DNA of 64,000 bases from Saccharopolyspora gloriosae (GTDB lineage: Bacteria > Actinomycetota > Actinomycetes > Mycobacteriales > Pseudonocardiaceae), in the NCBI RefSeq assembly GCF_022828475.1, contig NZ_CP059557.1, positions 992,001 to 1,056,000 on the forward strand, read 5' to 3'. The position numbers were made by a program, and so were the translations under genes. The notes beneath the pieces were generated by a model that had not been told where the DNA came from, did no database searches, and saw only the letters and a program-made list of their open reading frames with translations. Positions within the stretch are counted from its first letter, which is position 1; every line of letters starts with the position of its first letter. Positions 56,131 to 63,675 of this stretch are shown here, one piece after another.

Positions 56131-56550
56131 ATGGCAGCGCTGTACACGGCCGAGGCGACCGCGACCGGCGAGGGCAGGGGCGGTCGTACCCGGTCATCCG
56201 ATGGTGTGCTCGATCTGGACCTCGCGGTGCCCCGCGAAATGGGCGGCCCCGGCGGGGACTCGACGAACCCGGAGCAATTGTTCGCCGCCGGCTATGCCGC
56301 GTGCTTCCACAGCGCACTGCAGCTGGTGGCACGCAAGGCCAAGGCCGACATCGCCGACTCCTCGGTGACCGCCCAGGTCGGGATCGGCAGCAACGGCTCG
56401 GGTGGATACGGCCTGAACATCACCCTGTCGGTCAGCCTGCCCGGCATCGACCGCGAACAGGCGCAGCAGCTGACCGAGCAGGCCGACTCGGTGTGCCCGT
56501 ACTCGAACGCCGTCCGCGGCAACGTGCAGATCGACCTCGAGGTGGCCTGA
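56131..56550 (+). CDS. ohr: organic hydroperoxide resistance protein
   Basis: A 139-residue thiol peroxidase that reduces organic hydroperoxides using lipoyl thiols. The two catalytic Cys are in AAGYAACFHSAL and ADSVCPYSNAVRGN; the supporting Arg is in the VPREMGG loop. It starts at the ATG at 56131 behind AAGGAG; the longer open frame upstream lies inside ohrR. Normal family length. Confidence 0.94.
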   Translation: MAALYTAEATATGEGRGGRTRSSDGVLDLDLAVPREMGGPGGDSTNPEQLFAAGYAACFHSALQLVARKAKADIADSSVTAQVGIGSNGSGGYGLNITLSVSLPGIDREQAQQLTEQADSVCPYSNAVRGNVQIDLEVA

Positions 56551-56597
56551 TCGCCTCGGCCGTCCCGCGCCAGGCTGTCGCGGCTTGGCGCGGGAGG

Positions 56598-56942
56598 TCA
56601 CATCAGCAGCACGTAGACCGTTCCGACAACCCCGGCCAGCACCGCCGATGCGGTGAACGAAGCGTGCAGCACGCCGTCGGGCAACGGATCATCGGCGCGC
56701 AACCGGCGCTCGGCCTGACGATGCCTGCTCCAGGACAGCACGGTGATCGCCACCGCGAGCGGAATCGTCACAGCGGCGCACACCGCCGCGGCGACGGCGC
56801 TGCGGTGCACCAGCAACCGCAGCAACACCATCAAACCCACGACGAACGTCAGTCCGGTGCGCAACCAGGCGAGCGTCGTCCGTTCGATCTGCAGGCCGGG
56901 ATCCCACGGCCCGTGGCGCTCGTCCGGCACCTCAGAACCCAC
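56598..56942 (-). CDS. DUF202 membrane protein
   Basis: A 114-residue small membrane protein with the DUF202 pattern QIERTTLAWLRTGLTFVVGLMVLLRLL and three hydrophobic segments (about 27-45, 51-69, 95-113). It overlaps the end of its upstream neighbour by 11 bases, and the two DUF202 proteins are probably co-expressed. No function is established. Confidence 0.8.
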   Translation of the reverse strand: MGSEVPDERHGPWDPGLQIERTTLAWLRTGLTFVVGLMVLLRLLVHRSAVAAAVCAAVTIPLAVAITVLSWSRHRQAERRLRADDPLPDGVLHASFTASAVLAGVVGTVYVLLM

Positions 56943-57330
56943 TGATCAGCAGCAGGACCAGTGCGGCCAGGCCGATCACGCCCAGTCCGAAACCGAGGAT
57001 CGGCGCCAGCTTCGGGGGTGGCAGCGGGGAGTTCGTGCGCAGTGCCCGTTCCATGGTCATCCATCGGCCGAAAGCCGCGATGCTGCACACGACTCCCGCC
57101 AGCAGCAGCAGCACGGCCAGCGAGGTGCGCAGCGGATCCGGGCCGGTTCCGGCCGCGGCGTTCAGGGCCTCAACGCCGACCCCCGCGGCCATCAGCGCCA
57201 GCGCGGTCCGGATCCAAGCCAGGAACGTTCGCTCGTTGGCGAGGGTGAAACGAGGATCCGGTTCGTTGCCGACGCCGTAAATCCGGTGCGGCCAGCGTTT
57301 ACAGGCGGGGTCGTCGTTCTCGGAAGCCAT
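56932..57330 (-). CDS. YidH-type DUF202 membrane protein
   Basis: A 132-residue membrane protein: GNEPDPRFTLANERTFLAWIRTALALMAAGVGVEAL is the typical YidH/DUF202 N-terminus, followed by two more hydrophobic segments (about 67-87 and 110-131). It forms a two-gene unit with the smaller DUF202 gene. The role is unknown. Confidence 0.86.
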   Translation of the reverse strand: MASENDDPACKRWPHRIYGVGNEPDPRFTLANERTFLAWIRTALALMAAGVGVEALNAAAGTGPDPLRTSLAVLLLLAGVVCSIAAFGRWMTMERALRTNSPLPPPKLAPILGFGLGVIGLAALVLLLISGF

Positions 57331-57392
57331 GCGGCCACCGTAATGCGACCAGCGCGATGAATCCTCAGTAGAGGGCGCGCTTCACACCTGGA

Positions 57393-57419
57393 ACCGGCCC
57401 CCGCTGCGCGAGGGCCGGT
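57393..57419 (-). terminator. terminator of the SSI-like gene
   Basis: ACCGGCCC and its perfect complement around an 11-base loop, starting 15 bases past the SSI-like stop. Confidence 0.65.
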
Positions 57420-57434
57420 CGCCGTTGGTGCGGG

Positions 57435-57833
57435 TCAGAAGTCGAACACGGTCCCCAGCTTCGAAGTCGCGACGCAGCTGTTGCCGAACTCCTTGTCGAA
57501 GTGCAGCGGCTTGCCCTGCCACGTGCCGTGCGCGCTGGCGATCACCGGCCGCAGCACCAGTGGACAGGGCGCACTGGTGTGGGGCTGGCCGACCTGATCG
57601 AAGTTGCCGTCGGCCGCGAGCAGGCTTTCGCAGGCCTCGGCGGCTCTCGGGTGCGTGCCGCCCGTCGGCTCGCATCGCAGTTGCACGGTGCGCGGTGCTT
57701 CGGCGCGGTCCTTGCTCGCGATCGTGAGCGTCAGGTGGCTCGTGGTCGCGGTGGCGTTCGCCATCGCCGGGGTGAGCAGGACAGCGGCCATCGCCGCGAG
57801 TAGAAAGCCACGGAAGAACCGGGTGCCGACCAT
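57435..57833 (-). CDS. SSI-family subtilisin inhibitor-like protein
   Basis: A 132-residue secreted protein: signal peptide MVGTRFFRGFLLAAMAAVLL ending near ANA, then the SSI fold. Four Cys in two pairs (LRCEPTGGTHPRAAEACESL and APCPLVLRP...NSCVATS) match the two SSI disulfides, and it ends GTVFDF. SSI proteins block extracellular subtilisin- and trypsin-like proteases. The ATG at 57833 has GGAGGCG; the open frame upstream is not signal-like. Confidence 0.88.
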   Translation of the reverse strand: MVGTRFFRGFLLAAMAAVLLTPAMANATATTSHLTLTIASKDRAEAPRTVQLRCEPTGGTHPRAAEACESLLAADGNFDQVGQPHTSAPCPLVLRPVIASAHGTWQGKPLHFDKEFGNSCVATSKLGTVFDF

Positions 57834-58074
57834 GTCGGTGCGCCTCCAAGAGGTTGAGGGAAGACTCCGCACAGATTTATCGGCAGCGACCGGCTGATTT
57901 CCGCATCGGAAACCGAAGATCACCAGATCGTGGTTCAGGGTGGTGGATCGCGGTGACCCTCGGGTGATCTTTTTGTGGGTATCCAGCCGGTGTTGGTCAC
58001 CCCAAAGTGAGCGGGGCGCTCGAGTGTTGCCGCCTCGCCGAGGGAGGCGAAGCCGGGCCTGTCAGGGCGGTGGA
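57834..58074. other. intergenic region, no gene
   Basis: The promoter side of the SSI-like gene. No supported ORF; open frames extending to 58232 are made of family A repeats. Confidence 0.5.
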
Positions 58075-58217
58075 TGACAGGAAGGTTCCCTTCCTCGCGC
58101 CGGTGACAGGAAGGTTCCCTTCCTCGCATTGAGGCGTGAGCGAGCGCGCTGTGGGCGTTGGTGATGACAGGAAGGTTCCCTTCCTCGCCTCCGTGGCAGA
58201 AAGGTTCCCTTCCTCGC
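58075..58217 (-). repeat. family A repeats: four reverse halves
   Basis: Reverse halves lie at 58075-58098, 58102-58127, 58163-58188 and 58193-58217, all on the strand of the acyl-CoA ligase gene that ends at 58233. The nearest unit starts 16 bases past its stop. The last carries GGCAGAAAGG instead of GACAGGAAGG. Confidence 0.9.
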
Positions 58218-58232
58218 GGTGTTCGCCGCGGG

Positions 58233-59930
58233 TCAGTCGTAGAGGGAATCGAGGGTGTCGGCGTACTTGTCGTGGATGACGCGGCGGCGCAACTTCAGCG
58301 CCGGGCTGAGTTCGCCGCCTTCCGCGCCCCATTGGCGGTCGAGCAGCCGGTGGGCGAGGACCTGGCCGGACGAGCCGAGCACGGCGTTGGCCGCTTCCAC
58401 CGCCCGGCCCACTTCGCCCACGACGTCGGGGTGCCGTGCGAGCTCGGACAGTCCGGTCTCGGAGATCCCGTGCGCCCGCGCCCATTCGGGTGCGGTGTCC
58501 TCGTCCAGCACGAGCAGCGCGACGACGTGCGGGCGCCCTTCGCCGAAAGCGAGCGCGTGGCCGATCAGCGGGTGCGTTCGCAGGGCGTTCTCGACGACGC
58601 TGGGAGCGACGCTCTCGCCGCGGGAGCTGACGATGAGCTCGCTCTTGCGGTCGGTGATGGTGAGGTATCCGTGCTCGACGCTGCCGACATCCCCCGTGCG
58701 CAGCCAGCCGCCGGCATCGGTGGCCACCCGGATCAGGCCGTCCCCCTGAAGGTGTCCCGCGCAGACGAGGGGTCCGCGGATCAGCACTTCGCCGTCCTCA
58801 TCGGTGCGGATGTCGACTCCGGGCAGCGCCTTGCCGACGGTGCCGAAGCGGACGGCGCCGGGCCGGTTGGTGCAGGCCCAGCCGCTAGTCTCGGTCGATT
58901 CCCAGGTTTCGAAGATCTGGAAGTCGAGTTCCGCGAACAGGTCGAGGACGTCGCGGCTGATCGGGGCCGCTCCGCTCGCGCCCCACACGGTCCCGTCCAA
59001 TCCCAGTCCACTGAGGACCTCGTGCCTTTCCGCCGCGTTGTGCGGAGTGGGGAGCGCGCGTGCGACGTCGGCGAGCTTTTCCCACATCCTCGGCACCCCG
59101 AAGAACGTGTGCGGCCGGACCACGGGCAGTTGCCGGATCGCTTGGGCGATGCCGTTGCAGAAGTGCACGTGGGTGACGTCGTGGATGGCGCTGTAGAGGT
59201 TGCCCGCGCGTTCGGAGATGTGCGCCATCGGCAGGTAGCAGAGGGTGTTGGTGTGCGGCGGGACGCCGGTGACCCGTTGCCGGGCCGAGGCGGCGGCGAG
59301 CACGTTGCGGTGGGTGAGAACCACGGCGCGTTGCACACCGATCGCGTCGGGGGAGTAGAGCACGGTGGCGGGGGCGTCGGGCGTGACGTTCGCGGTGTGG
59401 CGGTCCACGATCGACGGGTCGCGCTGCAGGTGCCGTTCGCCGCGTGCGCGCAGCGCCTGCCAGGTGAGGAAGCGGTCGTCCTCTTCGGGGGCGGCGTTGT
59501 GGTCGACGACGATGACGTGGCTGAGCGCGTCCGGTTCGCGCAGTGCCGCCGACCAGCGGCGCACGTGGTGGGCGTTGCTCAGGACGGCGATGTGCGCACG
59601 GCTGTGCCGGGTGACGTCGCGTACTTCGCCGGAGTTCAGCGCCGGATGCACGGGGATCGGCACCGCTCCGAGGCAGGTGACGGCCACGTCGGCCAGCCAC
59701 TGCTCAGCGCTGTTGGACATCATCAGCACCACGGTCTGGCCGGACTGCAGGCCGAGGTCGGCGAATCCGGCAGCGAGGTCGTGCACGGCTTCGGCGGCTT
59801 CAGCCCACGTCCAGGTGCGGTCGTCGGCGGTCAGCGCCGGGCGGTCGCCGTGTTCGGTGGCGTTGCGGGTGAACAGGTGCGGAATGGTCGCGGTCGGCGC
59901 CTGCACCGCAGTCTCCGCGGGTGTGCTCAT
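58233..59930 (-). CDS. long-chain fatty-acid-CoA-ligase-like adenylate-forming protein
   Basis: A 565-residue ANL-superfamily protein closest to long-chain acyl-CoA synthetases: YLPMAHISERAGN, FFGVPRMWEKL, a TE motif (ETWESTETSGW), GGWLRTGDVG, ITDRKSELIVSSRGESVAP and a C-terminal LKLRRRVI with the catalytic Lys. The usual P-loop YTSGTTGxPKG is replaced by YSPDAIGVQRAVVLTH (near residue 195), so ATP use is doubtful. The ATG at 59930 has GAGGAG. It diverges from nothing nearby and is followed by family A units. Confidence 0.85.
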   Translation of the reverse strand: MSTPAETAVQAPTATIPHLFTRNATEHGDRPALTADDRTWTWAEAAEAVHDLAAGFADLGLQSGQTVVLMMSNSAEQWLADVAVTCLGAVPIPVHPALNSGEVRDVTRHSRAHIAVLSNAHHVRRWSAALREPDALSHVIVVDHNAAPEEDDRFLTWQALRARGERHLQRDPSIVDRHTANVTPDAPATVLYSPDAIGVQRAVVLTHRNVLAAASARQRVTGVPPHTNTLCYLPMAHISERAGNLYSAIHDVTHVHFCNGIAQAIRQLPVVRPHTFFGVPRMWEKLADVARALPTPHNAAERHEVLSGLGLDGTVWGASGAAPISRDVLDLFAELDFQIFETWESTETSGWACTNRPGAVRFGTVGKALPGVDIRTDEDGEVLIRGPLVCAGHLQGDGLIRVATDAGGWLRTGDVGSVEHGYLTITDRKSELIVSSRGESVAPSVVENALRTHPLIGHALAFGEGRPHVVALLVLDEDTAPEWARAHGISETGLSELARHPDVVGEVGRAVEAANAVLGSSGQVLAHRLLDRQWGAEGGELSPALKLRRRVIHDKYADTLDSLYD

Positions 59931-60216
59931 GTGGCTCCTCCACTCACGAGGTGGCCACCTTCGTGACATGAGTCACGGTGACCTCGCCGATGAAACCGCA
60001 CTCAGGGCCGGCTTGGCCAGTAGGCGGATGGGTGCGGTGCGGCCGTTCCCGGTTCGCCCTGGGTTCGCCGGGTGCGGCGTTGCCGGTGGCGGGTTCGGCC
60101 GTCAGTGGAACCGTTTCGCTCGTTCGGGTCGTGCCGCACTTGCTTCGAGTGACGACCGCCCTCAGGTCGGATGCGTCCGGGCTGCTGGCCGTTCACGTCC
60201 GGTTGGATCTCACGGC
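59931..60216. other. intergenic region, no gene
   Basis: Upstream region of the acyl-CoA ligase. The plus-strand open frame from 59978 is not supported by a ribosome site, similarity or composition. Confidence 0.45.
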
Positions 60217-60338
60217 GATGACAGGAAGGTTCCCTTGCTCGCGCTGGTGACAGGAAGGTGCCCTTGCTCGCTTGGGCGCGCGAGGTGACCGAGAGGCGAC
60301 CTTGCTCGCGCTGCCGACAGGAAGGTTCCCTTGCTCGC
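60217..60338 (-). repeat. family A repeats, GCTCGC variant, four reverse halves
   Basis: Reverse halves at 60217-60242, 60246-60271, 60284-60308 (strongly decayed) and 60314-60338. They end CCCTTGCTCGC where other copies have CCCTTCCTCGC. They follow the MerR gene on its own strand, the nearest 6 bases after its stop. Confidence 0.85.
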
Positions 60339-60343
60339 GCCGT

Positions 60344-61062
60344 TCAGACGTGGTCGCGGATGACGTCGTTGACGGCGTTCTGGAATCCGTTGACGAGCAC
60401 CTGGATGGTCAGCGGGCGCAGCTGGTCGGTGGCGAGGCGGACGCGTTCCCGCTCGTCGTTGGGGCGGCCGCGTTCGAGGTAGGGGCGCAGCACGTTGGCG
60501 GCGAACAGTTCGCGGAGTTCGACGGCGATCTGCGTGGTGTGCTGCTCGACGATTCCTTTGGCCTGCAACAGCATGTCCAGCGGCAGGCCGAGGTCCAGTA
60601 TTTGCAGGCCGACGCCGAGCATGGCGGTGTTGGGCAGCCGTACCCGGCTGAGTTCCTCGTCGAGGCCGTGCAGGATGCCGAGCGCGACGAGCTGCTCGAC
60701 CAGTTCGTCGTCGAGCTGGCGGCCGGCGCGCTGGCTCAGTTCGTGCCGGGTGAGGTCTTCGCTCTGGTCGCTGGTCCACGGCGCGAGCAGGGCGCGTTGC
60801 AGCGCGAGATCCTCGGGGTGGCGTCGTCGGGAATCCGCTCCAGGTGGCGTTCGATGGCGGAGAGGGTGAACCCGAGCGCTTGCAATTCCCGGATGAGGTC
60901 GAGCCGCGCGAGGTGATCACCGCCGTAGAGGCCGAGTCGGCCGCGCAGCCGGGGCGGGGGAAGCAGGCCTCGGGACGCGTAGAAGCGAACGGTGCGCACG
61001 GTGACGCCGGCGCGGGCGGCCAATTCGTCGATGGTGAGCTCTTCGTCCGCGGTTCGGAGCAT
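60344..61062 (-). pseudogene. MerR-family regulator with a one-base frameshift
   Basis: The N-terminal part (ATG at 61062) is a clear MerR DNA-binding domain: LTIDELAARAGVTVRTVRFYASRGLLPPP, LYGGDHLARLDLIRELQALGFTLSAIERHLERIP. About 83 residues in, the frame breaks near 60815: ACCCCGAGG where ACCCCGGAGG would continue into EDLALQRALLAPWTSDQSEDLTRHEL and on to VNDVIRDHV at 60344. The intact product would be about 239 residues. It diverges from the racemase gene and probably regulates the racemase/acyl-CoA dehydrogenase pair, if functional. Confidence 0.82.
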
Positions 61063-61087
61063 GGTCGGGAATCTTACTCCTTGACCG

Positions 61088-61110
61088 CTGTGACACCAAC
61101 GATGTAACAC
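61088..61110. promoter_or_regulatory. imperfect inverted repeat between merR and the racemase gene
   Basis: CTGTGACA and TGTAACAC are inverted halves (6 of 8 pair) with a 7-base spacer, in the 108-base divergent promoter region. It is a candidate operator for the MerR-type regulator. Confidence 0.35.
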
Positions 61111-61170
61111 TAATTGCGTCGCGACACGGTGTCGTGCGTGGCGTGCAGCCGCTGGCGGAGAGGTGCAGGC

Positions 61171-62301
61171 GTGACGGCAGAAGGCAACGGCGGCCCGTTG
61201 GCGGGCGTGCGGGTGGTGGAGCTGGCGGGCATCGGCCCGGCTCCGTTCTGCGGGATGCTGCTGGCGGATCTGGGCGCGGACGTCGTGCGCGTGGGTCGTC
61301 CCGGCGGCGGCCCGAACAAGCACGACCTGCTCGATCGCGGCAAGCGCGCGGTGTCGGTGAACCTCAAGCACGAGCGCGGCCCGGAAACGGTGCTGGCGTT
61401 GGTGGAGCAGGCCGACGTGCTGATCGAGGGTTTCCGGCCGGGTGTCGCCGAACGCCTCGGGGTGGGGCCGGAGCAGTGCTGGGAGGTCAACCCGAAGCTC
61501 GTGTTCGGCCGGATGACCGGCTGGGGTCAGGACGGCCCGCTGGCCTCGACGGCGGGACACGACGTCGGCTACATCGCGTTGAGCGGCATGCTGCACGCCA
61601 TCGGCCGCAAGGGCGGGCCGCCGCAGGTTCCGGCGAACCTGCTGGGAGATTTCGGCGGCGGTGCGATGTACCTGGCCGTCGGCGTGCTGGCCGCGGTGCT
61701 GCAGGCGCGCACCAGCGGACAGGGCCAAGTCGTCGATGCATCCATTGTGGACGGTGCTGCGCATTTGGGGTCGATGCTGTTCGGCTTCGCCGCATCGGGA
61801 GCGTGGAGCACCGAGCGCGGCACGAACATGCTCGACACCGGCGCCCCGTACTACGACGTGTACGAGACCTCCGACGGCGAATACATGGCGGTCGGCGCTC
61901 TGGAACCGCAGTTCTACGCGGAACTGCTGGCTCGCCTCGACCTGACCGGCGAGGCCCCGGACCGCGACGACCCGGCGAATTGGCCTGCCCTGCGCGAACG
62001 GCTCGCCGAAGTCTTCGCGCAGCGCACCCGCGCGGAGTGGACCGAGGTTTTCGACGGCTCCGACGCCTGCGTCGCGCCGGTGCTGTCGATGACCGAAGCT
62101 CAAGACCACCCGCACATCCGCGCCCGCGGCACGTTGCCGAGCCCGGACGGCGTGCTGCAACCGGCGCCCGCCCCGCGCTTCTCCCACACCCCGAGTTCGC
62201 CGCCGCGCCCGGTGCCGGTGCCGGACGCCGCGGTGCTGACGGACTGGCAGGTGTCCACCGCTGCCGACCTGCTCGCTTCCGGCGCGATTCACGAGGTATG
62301 A
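61171..62301 (+). CDS. alpha-methylacyl-CoA racemase (CaiB/BaiF family)
   Basis: A 376-residue class III CoA-transferase family protein closest to alpha-methylacyl-CoA racemase. It has GVRVVELAGIGPAPFCGMLLADLGADVVRV, the catalytic His in GHDVGYIALSGMLHAIG and the catalytic Asp in NLLGDFGGGAMYLAVG, followed by DASIVDGAAHL. It would epimerise 2-methyl-branched acyl-CoAs (sterol side chains, branched fatty acids) for beta-oxidation. The GTG at 61171 has a GGAGAGG site. The acyl-CoA dehydrogenase downstream supports this role. Confidence 0.88.
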   Translation: MTAEGNGGPLAGVRVVELAGIGPAPFCGMLLADLGADVVRVGRPGGGPNKHDLLDRGKRAVSVNLKHERGPETVLALVEQADVLIEGFRPGVAERLGVGPEQCWEVNPKLVFGRMTGWGQDGPLASTAGHDVGYIALSGMLHAIGRKGGPPQVPANLLGDFGGGAMYLAVGVLAAVLQARTSGQGQVVDASIVDGAAHLGSMLFGFAASGAWSTERGTNMLDTGAPYYDVYETSDGEYMAVGALEPQFYAELLARLDLTGEAPDRDDPANWPALRERLAEVFAQRTRAEWTEVFDGSDACVAPVLSMTEAQDHPHIRARGTLPSPDGVLQPAPAPRFSHTPSSPPRPVPVPDAAVLTDWQVSTAADLLASGAIHEV

Positions 62302-62324
62302 GGGACCTCGGATTGGTCCGCACA

Positions 62325-62462
62325 GCGGAATCTCGGCTGCCTGCCTGCTGCGGGATCTCCGCCACGAGGAACATCGCCGCCTCAGCGCGAAGGCGGCCGA
62401 GACCCCGCGGGTGGCCGCGCTGCTCAGGTGGTCACCGCTCATCGGCTTCGTCGCCGGCAAGA
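62325..62462 (+). repeat. family B repeat, copy 3 (diverged)
   Basis: It begins GCGGAATCTCGGCTGCCTGC, 23 bases after the racemase stop, and retains the CTCCGCCACGAGG loop segment, the closing arm GGCGGCCGAGACCCCGCGGG and the tail CATCGGCTTCGTCGCCGGCA. The left inner arm is deleted and the outer stem has one mismatch in the ten bases nearest its base. Confidence 0.75.
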
Positions 62463-62514
62463 CAACGACACAAGACGCTCTGCACGGGCTGTTGAAGGGA
62501 AGCGTGAACACGAG

Positions 62515-63657
62515 ATGCGCAGGGAACTGTTCGAGGCGGAGCACGAGGCGTTCCGCGAGACCGCCAAGACGTTCATCGCGAAAGAGCTGCTGCCCCACCA
62601 GGAAGAGTGGGAGGCGGCGGGCGTGGTCAGCCGCGAAGCGTGGACGGCCGCCGGGAAGCAGGGCCTGCTGGGCATGGCCGTCGACGAGGAGTACGGCGGT
62701 GGCGGCGTCGACGACTTCCGGTTCAACGTCGTGCTCGACGAGGAGCTGGTCAACGCCGGGATCAACGGGTTCGGCTCGCCGGTGCACACCGACATCAACC
62801 TCCCGTACCTGACGAGGCTGGGCACCGAGGCGCAGAAGCAGCGGTGGCTGCCCGGTTTCTGCTCCGGTGAGACGATCACCGCGATCGCCATGACCGAACC
62901 CGGCGCCGGTAGCGACCTGCAGGGCATGCGCACCACCGCCGTCCGCGACGGCGACCACTACGTGCTCAACGGGCAGAAGACGTTCATCTCCAACGGCATC
63001 AACGCCGACCTGGTGATCGTCGCGGCCCGCACCGACCCCGACGCGGGCGCGCAGGGCATCAGCCTGCTCGTGGTGGAACGGGGCATGGAGGGCTTCGAGC
63101 GCGGGCGCAACCTGGACAAGATCGGCCAGAAGTCGCAGGACACCGCGGAGCTGTACTTCAACGACGTGCGGGTGCCCGCGAGCAACCTGCTCGGCGAAGA
63201 GGGCCAGGGCTTCATCTACCTGATGCAGAACCTGCCGCAGGAACGGCTGTCGATCGCCGTGGCCGCGGTCGCCAGCGCCGAGAAGGTCCTGGAGATCACC
63301 AAGCAGTACTGCCGGGACCGCACCGCGTTCGGCCGCCCCATCGGCAAGTTCCAGAACACCCGGTTCGAGCTGGCGGAAATGGCCACCGAGGTGCAGATCG
63401 GCCGCGTGTTCACCGACCGTTGCGTCGCCGACCACGTCCGCGGTGAACTGAGCGTGGAACACGCCGCCATGGCCAAGTGGTGGCTCACCGAGATGAACAA
63501 GCGGGTCGTGGACCGCTGCCTGCAGCTGCACGGCGGCTACGGCTACATGATGGAGTACCCGGTCGCGAAGGCCTTCCTGGACTCGCGGGTGCAGACGATC
63601 TACGGCGGCACCACCGAGATCATGAAGGAGATCGTGGGGCGCTCGCTGGGAATCTGA
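62515..63657 (+). CDS. acyl-CoA dehydrogenase
   Basis: A 380-residue FAD-dependent acyl-CoA dehydrogenase: AIAMTEPGAGSDLQGMRTTA and FISNGINADLVIVAARTD (FAD/substrate contacts), QERLSIAVAAVASAEKVLEITKQY, LQLHGGYGYMMEYPVAKAFLDSRVQTIYGGTTEIMKEI with the catalytic Glu near residue 368. The ATG at 62515 gives the usual MRRELFEAEHEAFRETAKTF start. It probably works with the racemase on branched or long-chain acyl-CoA; chain preference is not visible. Confidence 0.93.
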   Translation: MRRELFEAEHEAFRETAKTFIAKELLPHQEEWEAAGVVSREAWTAAGKQGLLGMAVDEEYGGGGVDDFRFNVVLDEELVNAGINGFGSPVHTDINLPYLTRLGTEAQKQRWLPGFCSGETITAIAMTEPGAGSDLQGMRTTAVRDGDHYVLNGQKTFISNGINADLVIVAARTDPDAGAQGISLLVVERGMEGFERGRNLDKIGQKSQDTAELYFNDVRVPASNLLGEEGQGFIYLMQNLPQERLSIAVAAVASAEKVLEITKQYCRDRTAFGRPIGKFQNTRFELAEMATEVQIGRVFTDRCVADHVRGELSVEHAAMAKWWLTEMNKRVVDRCLQLHGGYGYMMEYPVAKAFLDSRVQTIYGGTTEIMKEIVGRSLGI

Positions 63658-63675
63658 CGTCACGAAAGGTGCGGC

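Noticed and set aside
58075-58217. CRISPR-like direct repeats
   Set aside because: Spacers range from 4 to 36 bases and the unit matches family A elsewhere.
59978-60250. 90-codon plus-strand ORF between the ligase and MerR genes
   Set aside because: No ribosome site or known motif, and it ends inside family A repeats.
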